In this document: positions 52,384 through 61,563 of the stretch, in pieces
Numbering within the stretch: the first letter of the stretch is position 1
Layout: each line of letters begins with the position of its first letter
Assembly (NCBI RefSeq): GCF_040605455.1
Contig: NZ_JBEXCV010000025.1
Coordinates: forward strand, 1 to 64,000
Length of the DNA: 64,000 nucleotides
From: Embleya sp040605455
Lineage (GTDB): Bacteria; Actinomycetota; Actinomycetes; Streptomycetales; Streptomycetaceae
Direction: 5' to 3'
The notes under the pieces: model-generated
Told to the model about the DNA's origin: nothing
Databases searched by the model: none
Seen by the model: only the letters and a program-made list of their open reading frames with translations
Position numbers and translations under genes: made by a program

Positions 52384-52540
52384 CCCACCCCTCCACGCAA
52401 CAGCCCACCCCACCGCCCCACCCGCCCTCGCTCCACCCGGCCGGCCGACGTCGGGGAACAGGCGGCGGGGGGCGAAGGCGGGGGCGCCCACCCGGCAAGT
52501 CAGCCAACGGACGGACAGCCGGCCGGCGGACAAGCGGCGG

Positions 52541-52579
52541 GGGCAGCGGGCAGCGGGCAGCGGGCAGCGGGCAGCGGGC
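52541..52579. repeat. 7-bp tandem repeat, 5.6 copies
   Basis: Perfect gggcagc units, in non-coding DNA between the cupin gene and the ADP-ribosylglycohydrolase-like gene. A simple slippage array. Confidence 0.9.
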
Positions 52580-52740
52580 CATCATCCTCGCAAGCCGCCG
52601 CTCGCGGGGATCCGGAGCGGTTGGGCGAAGTAGGCCGAGGTGAATCGGCAGCGCCGCCAACCCAATCAGCACCCCGGCGTCACGCCACTCGCAATCCGCT
52701 CCGTCCGCCCTGCCCCGCCCCGCAGACCGACCCCCAGCCC

Positions 52741-53670
52741 TCATCGCAGCGGCGAGTCCACCCGAGTCACCGCAAGCGTGCGCCGCGCCAACTCCACCAA
52801 GGCACACTGGTCTTGACCCGGCAGCCCGGTTCTGACCCGGGTCGCCGCAATCGATGGCCAAGCCGCGTCCGCGCCGTGCAGGATCCCGGCTATCGAACCC
52901 GCCACCGGCGCGGAGGTATGGATGTCCCACCCTCCCCGGACGGTCAAGCCGATCTGCCGACACGGGTCGCCGTCACCCCACAGCAACCCCGCCGCGACCA
53001 GGCAGGCGTTACCCAGCGCGTCCCGCCGGGAGCCGGTCCCGTACCGCTGATGCACCTCCGCAGCCGCCTGCTCCCAGGTGCGACCACGGGTGTAGGCGAC
53101 CAGGACACCCTGAATCGCCCGCGACAACCGCGACTCGACCGGCAGATGCCGCAGCGAGACCCCGACCGCCTGCGCGGCATCGCGCGCCGTGAACGCCGCC
53201 GCCGCAAGGGCAGCGCTCCACATCGCCGCGTACAGCCCCTCCCCCACATGCGAAACAACCGCGTCCTTGCGAGCCAATCGCGCCGCCCGCCGGGGATCAC
53301 CCGGTGCCACGTACCCGTACAGGTCCGCACGCGCCATCGCCTCGTCGGTCCCGCCGTGCGCAGTCTCCCGGGACGCCGTCGCCGGCGGCAGCGCACCGCT
53401 CAGCAGGGCCTGATAGGCGGCCTGCTCCGCCGCGCGCTGACGCAAGAACGGCAGGGTGAGCAGCCACAACGCCCCGACCTGCGCACTGGTGAAGCCCGGT
53501 CCGTACAGCTCCAACACCCGCAGGCTCAGTACCGACCGATCCATCGCATCGCTGCGATCCTCCGCCCGGGCGGCATCCGGCACGCTCGACCCATCCGGAA
53601 TGCGGGCCGCCTCGTAGGCACCGAGGCAACGACCGATCCAGCCTCCGTGGATGCGATCCAGCAACGCCAC
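52741..53670 (-). CDS. ADP-ribosylglycohydrolase-like protein, probably inactive
   Basis: The C-terminal 310 codons of a long minus frame (open up to 55089) encode an ADP-ribosylglycohydrolase fold: RIHGGWIGRCLGAYEA, SLRVLELYGPGFTSAQVGAL, then RADLYGYVAPGDPRRAARLA and GLYAAMWSAALAAAAF. Key magnesium motifs are missing: the usual DDTN reads EDRSDAMD, and the DTDCN motif near the C-terminus is replaced by GWDIHTSAP. About 60 or more residues usual between the first and second helices are absent. Hydrolase activity is therefore unlikely. GTG at 53670 is a guess; the upstream part is repetitive. It may be a decaying gene or a repurposed binding protein. Confidence 0.65.
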   Translation of the reverse strand: MALLDRIHGGWIGRCLGAYEAARIPDGSSVPDAARAEDRSDAMDRSVLSLRVLELYGPGFTSAQVGALWLLTLPFLRQRAAEQAAYQALLSGALPPATASRETAHGGTDEAMARADLYGYVAPGDPRRAARLARKDAVVSHVGEGLYAAMWSAALAAAAFTARDAAQAVGVSLRHLPVESRLSRAIQGVLVAYTRGRTWEQAAAEVHQRYGTGSRRDALGNACLVAAGLLWGDGDPCRQIGLTVRGGWDIHTSAPVAGSIAGILHGADAAWPSIAATRVRTGLPGQDQCALVELARRTLAVTRVDSPLR

Positions 53671-53739
53671 GCCGGGCGGCGGTGGATCGATGGCACCGGC
53701 CGGCGGAAGCCCCTCATCCACAAGCCGATCGACGGCGTC

Positions 53740-54320
53740 GCCACGATCGTCGCGCAGCAGACCACCTCGACCGGGGCCACCCCGGCTCGGACCATCGCGC
53801 GTAAGACCATCCGGCGACAAACCGTCTCGCCCCGGACCATTCCGCCCCGGGCCGTCTCGCCCAGCCCGTCCAGGCCACCCTCGCTCGACGCGTTCTCGTG
53901 TCAGGGGCTCTCGCCGCTGACGGTCTCGGTCCAAGGAGTCTCGCCCCCGATGGTCTTGCCCAAGACGATCTTCATCGAAGCGCCCGCCGGCACGCGCACC
54001 ATCGAGGCGCCCGCCGTCAAAACGCCCGCCACCAAGGCGATCTCGCCCCGGACGGCCTCGATCCGGGTATGCCTTGCCAAGAAGGTCTCGCTCCAGACCG
54101 TCGCGCCCTCGGCCATCCTCCGCGCGCTCGACTCGGGCCTGGTCATTCCGGGCGCCCCCGCCGAATCGACCATCACCCGCCGCACGTTCGCAGCCCACGC
54201 CGTCATCGACCACCTCGACTTGCTTCAGACGTGCGGACTCCAGACCGTCTCGGCGCCCATCGACCGAAGCCGGACCACCGTCACCGTTGCCAGTGTTCCC
54301 GCAACTCAAATCATCTTGCG
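53740..54320. repeat. 15-bp-periodic degenerate tract
   Basis: Upstream of the glycohydrolase domain the DNA shows blurred 15-base units (for example cggaccatcgcgcgt, aagaccatccggcga, ctcgccccggaccat), so all open frames give five-residue quasi-repeats: R-D-G-L-x in one minus frame, R-T-I/V-x-P in a plus frame. Third-position GC is high in two different frames, so the coding frame is uncertain. It resembles a decayed pentapeptide-repeat gene. Limits are approximate; similar texture extends to about 54560. Confidence 0.5.
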
Positions 54321-55423
54321 CCAGACGATCGCGCCGCCCATCGCCTCGGTCGGCACCACCCGAAGCCAATACCTCATCGCCGGCCAAATCACCCTGCCTC
54401 AGTGGGATTTGCACACGCGCTTCCTCCATCGGACGATCACGCAACCCCAGGTCGTACCCCAGGCCGCCGCCGAGCCGGCCGTTGCCCACCCAATCGCCGC
54501 CTGCGAGATCGTCCTTCTTGAGATCTTCGCTTGCCGGCTCATCTTCGCCCGGATGATCCGAACGCCCGCGCCCGCGCCCGCACTCGCGCCCGCCCCCGCC
54601 GGCGCCCTGCCTGCGATCCACCCGCCCTCGATGCCCCGAACCCAAGTTGTCCGATTCCCGCCCGTCCCGGCCCGCCTCCGCCACGCGCGTCACCGCTCCT
54701 TCGCCGACCGACCCCGCCCCGAAACCGACCTTCGACGCACCGCCCACGCCCGACCCGAATCCGGCGCCCACACCGCCGCTCGCGTCCTGCCCACTCGGAT
54801 CAGCCGGCCCGTGCACCCCACCCGGGCCATCCGACCCGACCGGCCCAACCAACCCGCCAACCGCGCCCCCGTCGTCACCCACCACGCGCGCCACTGCGCC
54901 GTCTTCCGCAGCCCGCGCCGCCGCTCCACTCCACCTATCGCCCCGCCGAAGACGAGCCCGTTCCCGACCCCGATCGCGCGCCCCATCGCGCGCCTGCCCC
55001 TCCACCCGCACCTGCGACGCCTGTGTCTGCGAGGCCTGCGCCTGCCCTTCGACGCGCCCGTCCTGCGCCTTCTGCGAATCGTGCCGCACTTGGTCCTCCC
55101 CGGCCGGGTGGGCAGGCCGGCACCCACCGGCGGGGCGACGCTGCCCGGGACGTTGGCGGATTCGACACCCGGAACCCGATCGCGACTCCGGGTGACGAAG
55201 CCCGCTCGTACCGCATCATGCTCCGGCCGATCAGGGAAAGGCCAGACGCCCGGGACAGCGGATTCGACCGAAATGTGACGCCCTATCACATGCCCTGCGC
55301 AGGCTGCGGAACTGCCCCGGTCCAGGCCATCGGCAAGCCTTGACGAAGTTCAGACACAACCCGCTGAAATTCGTCACGACCCAGGGGGTTCGCCGGCGCC
55401 GCAAATCGCGTACCTTATCAGCC

Positions 55424-55960
55424 ATGACCTCGGCTCGCGCCTATGACGGCGGCATCTACTCGTCGTATTCGGAGACCCCGATCTACGACCGGCTCGTAGC
55501 CGAACGGGGTCGTCCGGAGATCGGCCCCCTAAACCTCCCCGTACCGGACTTCGCCATGCACCCGCTCTTCGGCGAACGACCGGCGCTCCCGGCCCTCCCC
55601 GCCCTGCCGTCCTCGTACTCGTCGCCCGCCCCGGCATACGGGTCCACGTACGGCTCGTCCGCCCCGGGCTACGGCTACAACGCGCCTGCCCCGATGCAGT
55701 CGCTGCCCGCTCCGCTGCCGGTTCCGGCGCAGTACGGCGGCGGCTCCCCGCAGTACGGAGGCGGCCAGTACAACAACGCGCCCATGTCCGGGTACGCGTC
55801 GATGGCCCCGGCCGCGCCGCAGGCACCCCAGCAGGCCGTGCACCAGGCACCGCAGCCCGGCGCCGGGCAGTACGCCGCGCAGTACGTACAGCCGCCGCAG
55901 GTACCGACACCGCGCGTGCCGAACATGGGCGAGCCGGGCCAGTTCCCGCCTCGCTACTGA
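55424..55960 (+). CDS. Pro/Tyr/Gly/Gln-rich small protein (DUF6643-like)
   Basis: A 178-residue, low-complexity, probably disordered protein. The N-terminal 60 residues are conserved-looking (YDGGIYSSYSETPIYDRLVA then ERGRPEIGPLNLPVPDF), followed by Ala-Leu-Pro and Tyr-Gly-Gly repeats (SPQYGGGQYNNAP) and a Gln/Pro tail ending FPPRY. From memory it matches streptomycete DUF6643, but I am not sure of the number. No function is known. The internal ATG at 55424 is used; an AT-richer stretch upstream contains a likely promoter. Confidence 0.75.
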   Translation: MTSARAYDGGIYSSYSETPIYDRLVAERGRPEIGPLNLPVPDFAMHPLFGERPALPALPALPSSYSSPAPAYGSTYGSSAPGYGYNAPAPMQSLPAPLPVPAQYGGGSPQYGGGQYNNAPMSGYASMAPAAPQAPQQAVHQAPQPGAGQYAAQYVQPPQVPTPRVPNMGEPGQFPPRY

Positions 55961-56111
55961 TCTCGCGCAGCCGTACGCCACCCCACGCGCCGCGCGCACG
56001 AGTCGAGTACCGAGTCGCACCACCCGCACGCAGTGCGGCAATGTCCCGAGCAGGACGGCGTCGCACCGATCCCCCGTCGGCTTCCCCGGGCCGGCGTGAA
56101 ACAGTGAAGGC

Positions 56112-56924
56112 ATGCGCCACCTCGCTTCCTTGCACATGTATCCGATCAAGTCCGCACGCGGAATAGACCTCTCCGAGGCCGTGGTCGAACCGTGGGGCCT
56201 TGCCGGCGACCGACGCTGGATGCTCGTGGACGAGGCCGGACGGTTCCTCAGTCAGCGCAAGCAGCCGTTGCTGGCGACCGTGACGGTACGTCAAGAGACG
56301 AACGGGCGACTGACCGTGCGGACGCCCTCGATGGACGAACTGTGGGTCGAGCCGACTGCCGACACACGGCTCGTCCCGGTGACCGTGTGGAACGACGAAT
56401 TCGAGGCCGCCCTGGGCCCGGACGACGCGCACGCGTGGTTCGGAAAGCTGCTGGGCTTCGACGTCCGACTGGTACATCTCGACGACCCGACTCGACGAAC
56501 GCCGGATCAGCGATACGCGGATGCGTCCGATCGGGTGAGCTTCGCGGACGGATTTCCGCTGTTGCTGACGACGACGGGTTCACTCGAATCATTGAACGCC
56601 GTCATGGATTCTCCACTGCCGATGAACCGTTTCCGCCCCAACGTCGTCATCGACGAGCCCGAGGGCTGGGCCGAGGATCGCTGGCGCCGAGTCCGCATCG
56701 GCGACGCCATCTTCCGCGTCGTCAAGCCGTGTTCGCGCTGCGTGATCACGACAACCGACCAACGGAGCGGCGAACGAGGCGCCGAGCCGCTCAGGGCCCT
56801 CGGCAAACACCGCCGATTCGGCAAGAAGCTGATCTTCGGCCAGAACCTGATCCCCGAACTCCCCTCGAACGGCACGGGCGTCCTCCGGGTAGGCGACCCC
56901 TTCGAGGTCCTCGAAACCACCTGA
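56112..56924 (+). CDS. MOSC-domain protein (mARC-like)
   Basis: A 270-residue protein with an N-terminal beta-barrel MOSC_N domain (LHMYPIKSARGIDLSEAVVE, AGDRRWMLVDEAGRFLSQRK) and a C-terminal MOSC domain whose NRFRPNVVIDEP and cysteine-containing VKPCSRCVITTTDQ motif would ligate the molybdenum cofactor. Members reduce N-hydroxylated compounds or transfer sulfur. It fits an organism that makes Mo-enzymes such as the xanthine dehydrogenase upstream. Confidence 0.9.
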   Translation: MRHLASLHMYPIKSARGIDLSEAVVEPWGLAGDRRWMLVDEAGRFLSQRKQPLLATVTVRQETNGRLTVRTPSMDELWVEPTADTRLVPVTVWNDEFEAALGPDDAHAWFGKLLGFDVRLVHLDDPTRRTPDQRYADASDRVSFADGFPLLLTTTGSLESLNAVMDSPLPMNRFRPNVVIDEPEGWAEDRWRRVRIGDAIFRVVKPCSRCVITTTDQRSGERGAEPLRALGKHRRFGKKLIFGQNLIPELPSNGTGVLRVGDPFEVLETT

Positions 56925-58320
56925 CCGACCGACCAACCGACGCCCCCACCACCGGCGGCCGTCCCGAACCGCTACCGACGCACCTCCACATGCAACGGGC
57001 GGCTTCGCAGTCGTGCGATCCGTACGACGCGGCAAAGCCATCCGTTGAGTTGGATCGTTCGCCACACGAAACCGGAACGACCGTACGTAGACCGGGGTCG
57101 GTCCGTCGGCCCACGAAGCTGCCGATGGAGCTGGGCCGTTCGGCGTGCTCGGACGGGCACGGCCGTACGGCGAAGCCATCCGTGGGCGCTGGAAACCATC
57201 GGCGGAGGCGGCCCTTCCGGGGCCGCCGAACCAGGACGACCACATGGCCGGCCGATGCCTCAACGCGCGAAGTCGCCCGCGTCATCGAGCCGTTCGTCGA
57301 GAGGTCGGCCGCGTGGTCGTTCGACCGGAAGCACCCCGGACCGGCACGGCAGGCCAGGCTGAGGCGCCTCGGGCTCGGCATACCGAGCTGCGGCCGGCGC
57401 GGATCCCGCACGCCGTCACTCGCCCACGCCCGACCGTCACACCCGATCCGGCACCGCCGCATCCGCACCTGGCGCTTGCCCACTCGGCACGGACCGGGCC
57501 CCCGATCGCGGCGGGATCTGCGGCCGTTGGTCCAGTTGTTGGGCGTGCGGTGACTGAGCAGGTCGTGGGCTTCCTCTGCCCACGGACCAGCGGGCAACGG
57601 GCGGGCGAGCGGATGGGCCGGCGCGCGGGCCAACGGGCCGGCGGACCGACGAGCGGACGAGCGGACGGGCGCCTGGCCGACGGGCGCGCCGATGGCGGTC
57701 GAGCGGCGGGCGGGCGGTGACCGGATGGCGAGCGTTGGGCGTGTCCGTGGGATGGCGGCCGGCCGGCGACTGACAGCGGAGGAGCGGGCCGAGGAGTAGG
57801 CCGCGATCGAGTGGCGGCGGACCGAGGTGGGCATCTCACACCGATGGGGAGACCGCAGACCGCAGACAGCCGGGCGGCCGACGAGCATACGGACGACGGG
57901 CGGACCGCCGTATGGGCGGCAGTCGGATGGTGAACCTGGTGGACCGGACGGATTGGCACCCGGCCGGCGGCCGATCGGCCCGACCGACACCTGGGCAATG
58001 AGTACGCGGACACTCGGAACACGTACCGACAGTGACGAGCCAACCAGGCCGCACCCGAAAAAGTCGAACCCCGTGAGCCTGGCCGGCCCGCAGGTCCGCA
58101 GGCCCGCGGACGGAGTCGGCGTCCCGTCGCCTGTCGGGGGTCTCGGGGCCGCACGTGCGCAAAGGCGTTACGAGCGGCCGCTTGGCGCACGGGCTGTCAC
58201 TCACGTGGGTGATATGTCCCGCGCGCCCCGATCCGGTGCCGCTCGGCGCCCGGCACGCTGATGCCCCCACTACCTCGGACCGTCCGGCACGTTCCTGCCG
58301 GGTGAGGGGACAACGACATC
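56925..58320. other. 1.4-kb region without supported gene
   Basis: The stretch is open in several frames, but all give Arg/Pro/Thr/Ala filler. From about 57590 to 57760 the sequence consists of near-tandem cggacgagcggacgggcg-type words. Short phrases near 57000 and 57180 recur (atggctt-cgccg). No motif of a transposase or RNA gene was recognised. The leader of msiK, with GAGGGG 12 bases before ATG, is at the end. Confidence 0.45.
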
Positions 58321-59418
58321 ATGGCTACCGTCACCTTCGACCGGGCCACCCGCCGGTACACCAAGGGCGACAAGCCCGCCGTCGACCAACTTTCACTCGA
58401 CATCGGCGACGGGGAATTCCTGGTACTGGTCGGCCCGTCCGGATCCGGCAAGAGCACCGCTCTGCGCATGCTCGCCGGTCTGGAGGACGTGAACTCCGGC
58501 ACGATCCGCATCGGTGACCGCGACGTCACGAACCTTGAGCCCAAAGAACGCGACATCGCGATGGTGTTCCAGAACTACGCGCTCTATCCGCACATGACGG
58601 TGGCCGAGAACATGGCCTTCGCACTCAAGATCGCGCACCAATCGAAGGGCGAGATCACCCGCCGAGTCACCGAGGCAGCAAAAATCCTCGACCTGACCGA
58701 ATTCCTCGATCGCAAACCGAAGGCCCTCTCCGGCGGTCAACGTCAGCGCGTTGCAATGGGTCGCGCAATCGTCCGCGAGCCCCGCGTATTCCTGATGGAC
58801 GAGCCACTCTCCAACCTCGACGCCAAACTCCGTGTCCAGACCCGCATCCAAATCGCCGGGCTACAGCGGCGGTTGGGGACGACGACGGTCTATGTGACGC
58901 ACGATCAGGTCGAGGCGATGACCATGGGCGACCGCGTCGCCGTACTCAAGGACGGCATCCTCCAGCAGGTCGCCACCCCGCGCCAGATGTACGAGCGGCC
59001 GATCAACGTATTCGTCGCCGGCTTCATCGGCTCACCGTCGATGAACCTGATCGACACGGAACTGACAGGGGACGGCATCCGCTTCGGCGACGTCCTGGTC
59101 CCACTCACCCGCGACGCGCACGAGACCACCCGAGCGGAGAACGCGGACCGGATCACGGTCGGCATCCGCCCCGAGCATCTGGAGGTCACGTCCGGCACGG
59201 ATGCACGCGGGCTGGCCATCACGGTGGACGTGGTCGAGGAACTCGGCTCCGACGCCTACGTGTACGGCACCGCCCGGGTCGGGGATACACCCACCACCCT
59301 GGTCGTCCGCGTCGCCGGGAGCCGTGTCCCCCGCAAGGGCGATACCTTGCATCTCACGCCGCGCCCCGACGAGATCCACAAGTTTTCGACGTCCACCGGC
59401 GAACGCCTGGCCGACTGA
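58321..59418 (+). CDS. msiK: Multiple-sugar ABC transporter ATPase (MsiK/UgpC type)
   Basis: A 365-residue ATPase that powers several carbohydrate importers. Walker A is GPSGSGKST, Q-loop in FQNYALYPHMTVAENMAFAL, signature LSGGQRQRVAMGRAIV, Walker B VFLMDEPLSNLDAKLR and the H-loop YVTHDQVEAMTMGDRVAV. The C-terminal OB-fold (TOBE) regulatory domain begins near residue 240 and includes TVGIRPEHLEVTSG. No permease or binding protein adjoins, as for the orphan MsiK of streptomycetes that serves several sugar transporters. Confidence 0.93.
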   Translation: MATVTFDRATRRYTKGDKPAVDQLSLDIGDGEFLVLVGPSGSGKSTALRMLAGLEDVNSGTIRIGDRDVTNLEPKERDIAMVFQNYALYPHMTVAENMAFALKIAHQSKGEITRRVTEAAKILDLTEFLDRKPKALSGGQRQRVAMGRAIVREPRVFLMDEPLSNLDAKLRVQTRIQIAGLQRRLGTTTVYVTHDQVEAMTMGDRVAVLKDGILQQVATPRQMYERPINVFVAGFIGSPSMNLIDTELTGDGIRFGDVLVPLTRDAHETTRAENADRITVGIRPEHLEVTSGTDARGLAITVDVVEELGSDAYVYGTARVGDTPTTLVVRVAGSRVPRKGDTLHLTPRPDEIHKFSTSTGERLAD

Positions 59419-59538
59419 CGACCCAACACGCTCCCGGGTCCGCCTCCCCCAGCGCCCGAAGACCTGCGCTGTCACCCATAGGGGCAATCTGACGACGCCC
59501 ACGCACACGCCCCAACGCACCACCGCTGCCCGCCAAAC

Positions 59539-59834
59539 CGAGAGCACCGCTCTCGCGGGCTTGATCCCGACTCGGTCTCGGCTCAAAGCCAGATCCGGAC
59601 TCGACCCGATCTCGGACCGGCCGAGACCCACCCAGCCCGCCCACCGAGAGCACTGCTCTCCGTCGCTGCGCCGCGCCCACCAGATATCGCCACATCTCGG
59701 CGCCTTAAGACACCGAGAGCACTGCTCTCGCGGGATTCCGGGCAGAAGTACCGTCCTGCACTCGAAGAGCAGTGCTCTCGCCCTCGGTCGGACGCCACCC
59801 AAATCGGCCCCCGCTCGCGAGAGCACCGCTCTCG
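59539..59834. repeat. Palindrome array 1: five copies of CGAGAGCASYGCTCTCG
   Basis: Copies lie at 59539-59555, 59645-59660, 59714-59730, 59763-59780 and 59818-59834, in non-coding DNA after msiK. Centres are ACC, ACT, ACT, AGT and ACC, and one copy has an inserted A. The spacing varies (106, 69, 49, 55 bases). The same palindrome forms the second array at 63535-63964. Confidence 0.92.
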
Positions 59835-60152
59835 ATATCCGGCGTCGCCAGACCAATTGCCACGCCCGCGCAGCCGCGCACCCGTCCCCCGCCCCCGCCC
59901 CCGTCCCCGCCCGCAGCCGCAGCCCCACGTACCGGCGGACTTCGCGCGGCATCGCGAACTACAGCCGCCCGTCCGGCCTCTACGCGGCGTCACTTCACGC
60001 GTCGCCTCCCATTCCGTGCCCACGCATCACCCGCACCCGCCTCCCGGCCAAGCGTCGCCCGCCTGCCTGCCGCGCTGCCCCACCTGCAGCCGGCGCAACG
60101 ACCGTGCGATTGACTGTGGTGCGAGAACGGAGCACAGGGGGTTCAGACACCG

Positions 60153-60743
60153 ATGACGACAGCCAACCAAACGCCTCGGGTCCCGGATGCCGCATGGCTG
60201 GAAGCCCGGTTCGGCAGCGGTTCGCTCTGGCGGCCGAAGGAAGCCGACCTTCCCGAGGAACTGACCGACCGCGAGACTCGCAACTTCTTGACCACCACCG
60301 GCTTTCCCGCCGTCGCGATCGACCTCGTCGAGTTCGACTCCACGCACCTACGGGACGCCGACGAGCCGTACCTGTTCGACGCCGACGAACTGTACGGGCG
60401 CCGCTACCCCGACGACGACTCGCCGCCCGAGAACTTCTGCTTCACGATAGGCATCCACTTCGACCAGCAGTTGATGCTCGACACCGACCTCGGCCAGATC
60501 AACCACTACGATCCCTCCGGCTGGGACCACGGCGACGGCGACAAAGGCGTTGCCACCTCCTCGTTGCCGACGCTGGCCGTGCTCTTGGGCCTGGTCCTCG
60601 AACGGCGCGACGCCCTGGAAACCGACGACGACGGGATCCGTCACGCGGCAATCGCCGAACTCCGCGTACACATGGCCGCGATCGAACCCGAGGTGGATAA
60701 CTCCCCGTTCTGGGACAGTGTGTTCGAGCACCTTGCGGCCTGA
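60153..60743 (+). CDS. SUKH-4-type immunity-like protein
   Basis: A 196-residue acidic soluble protein. The segment DRETRNFLTTTGFPAVAIDL, then PENFCFTIGIHFDQQLMLDT and SLPTLAVLLGLVLERRDAL resemble SUKH-4 proteins, which often neutralise toxins in polymorphic-toxin systems. No toxin gene is recognised next to it, so it could be an orphan immunity gene or have another role. The ATG at 60153 follows a long non-coding stretch containing palindrome array 1. Confidence 0.62.
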   Translation: MTTANQTPRVPDAAWLEARFGSGSLWRPKEADLPEELTDRETRNFLTTTGFPAVAIDLVEFDSTHLRDADEPYLFDADELYGRRYPDDDSPPENFCFTIGIHFDQQLMLDTDLGQINHYDPSGWDHGDGDKGVATSSLPTLAVLLGLVLERRDALETDDDGIRHAAIAELRVHMAAIEPEVDNSPFWDSVFEHLAA

Positions 60744-61563
60744 CATCCACGGCAACCGCCGAGATATCACGGCGTCGACTCCCGAAGAACGCGTCGATGC
60801 CGCCAAGCGGACGGACTCGGGCGGGCTTACCCCGGACCGGACTCTGCACGAAGGTCCACGGGTCGTGGCAGGTGTGAACGGCGGCGATGCCCACAGTCGT
60901 CCCTTGAACGCAGGCGTGTGCCTCCCGTGAGAACGAACGGCCACAAGGGCTCGACGCAAGCAACATGGCGCCGCCCGACGGGGCTACCCATCCGCCCAAC
61001 CCCGAGTCGAACAGTTGGGCCGCGCTCGACAGCCGATCGAGCCTTTCACCAAGCGGTCGTTCGCCGAGTACACGGGTTCAAGCATCGTGTTGCGAACGGC
61101 GTACCCGCACCGCGCCGAACCCCCGCACACCATCTCAATCTCAGCGGCAACCGCAACCGGCCGGGATCGAAGCGCGGGAAAGGCGGGCCCCGCGGCGGCG
61201 CCGGTCACGCTCGATGGTGGCAGTCGGGCCTGCTGTCACCCAACCGGCGGCCGGGAAACGGAACTCGGCAGCGGGCCCAATCCACGGGCGGCCGGGGCCA
61301 TCGCGCCGGCTGGAGATCCCTGCCGCCCCCAGGGGGCGGCCATCCCGCAGGCGTACGACAAGTCAAGTCCCGCCCAAAGCCGACAGCTGCCGGCGAACAA
61401 CGGCCCGACACGGACGCCCACGCACCTGGCGCAACAACACCCCAGGCAGGCACCAGAAAGTCGTGCCGAACCGGCACCGGGCGTCCTTCCCACCGAACTT
61501 CGGGCCGAAGCCGCGTCCGAGCCGGCGCTACGGCGGCCTCAAACGCGGCGTCCGGACCTCGGC
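60744..61563. other. 0.8-kb region without supported gene
   Basis: Between the SUKH-like gene and the stop of the RecD2-like gene. Frames on both strands give Pro/Arg/Thr-rich filler. No palindrome copies occur here. Nothing else recognised. Confidence 0.4.

Noticed and set aside
52621..55278. 885-codon plus-strand open frame
   Set aside because: It is antisense to a clear glycohydrolase domain at its 5' half, and the rest is repeat DNA where several frames have high third-position GC. It has no domain.
57282..58190. 302-codon minus-strand frame in the gene-free region
   Set aside because: Low-complexity Ala/Arg/Pro/Ser translation of repeat-like DNA.
59201..60700. 499-codon plus-strand frame covering palindrome array 1
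   Set aside because: Overlaps the end of msiK and the SUKH-like gene in another frame, with Pro/Arg/Thr filler between; array 1 is taken as non-coding.
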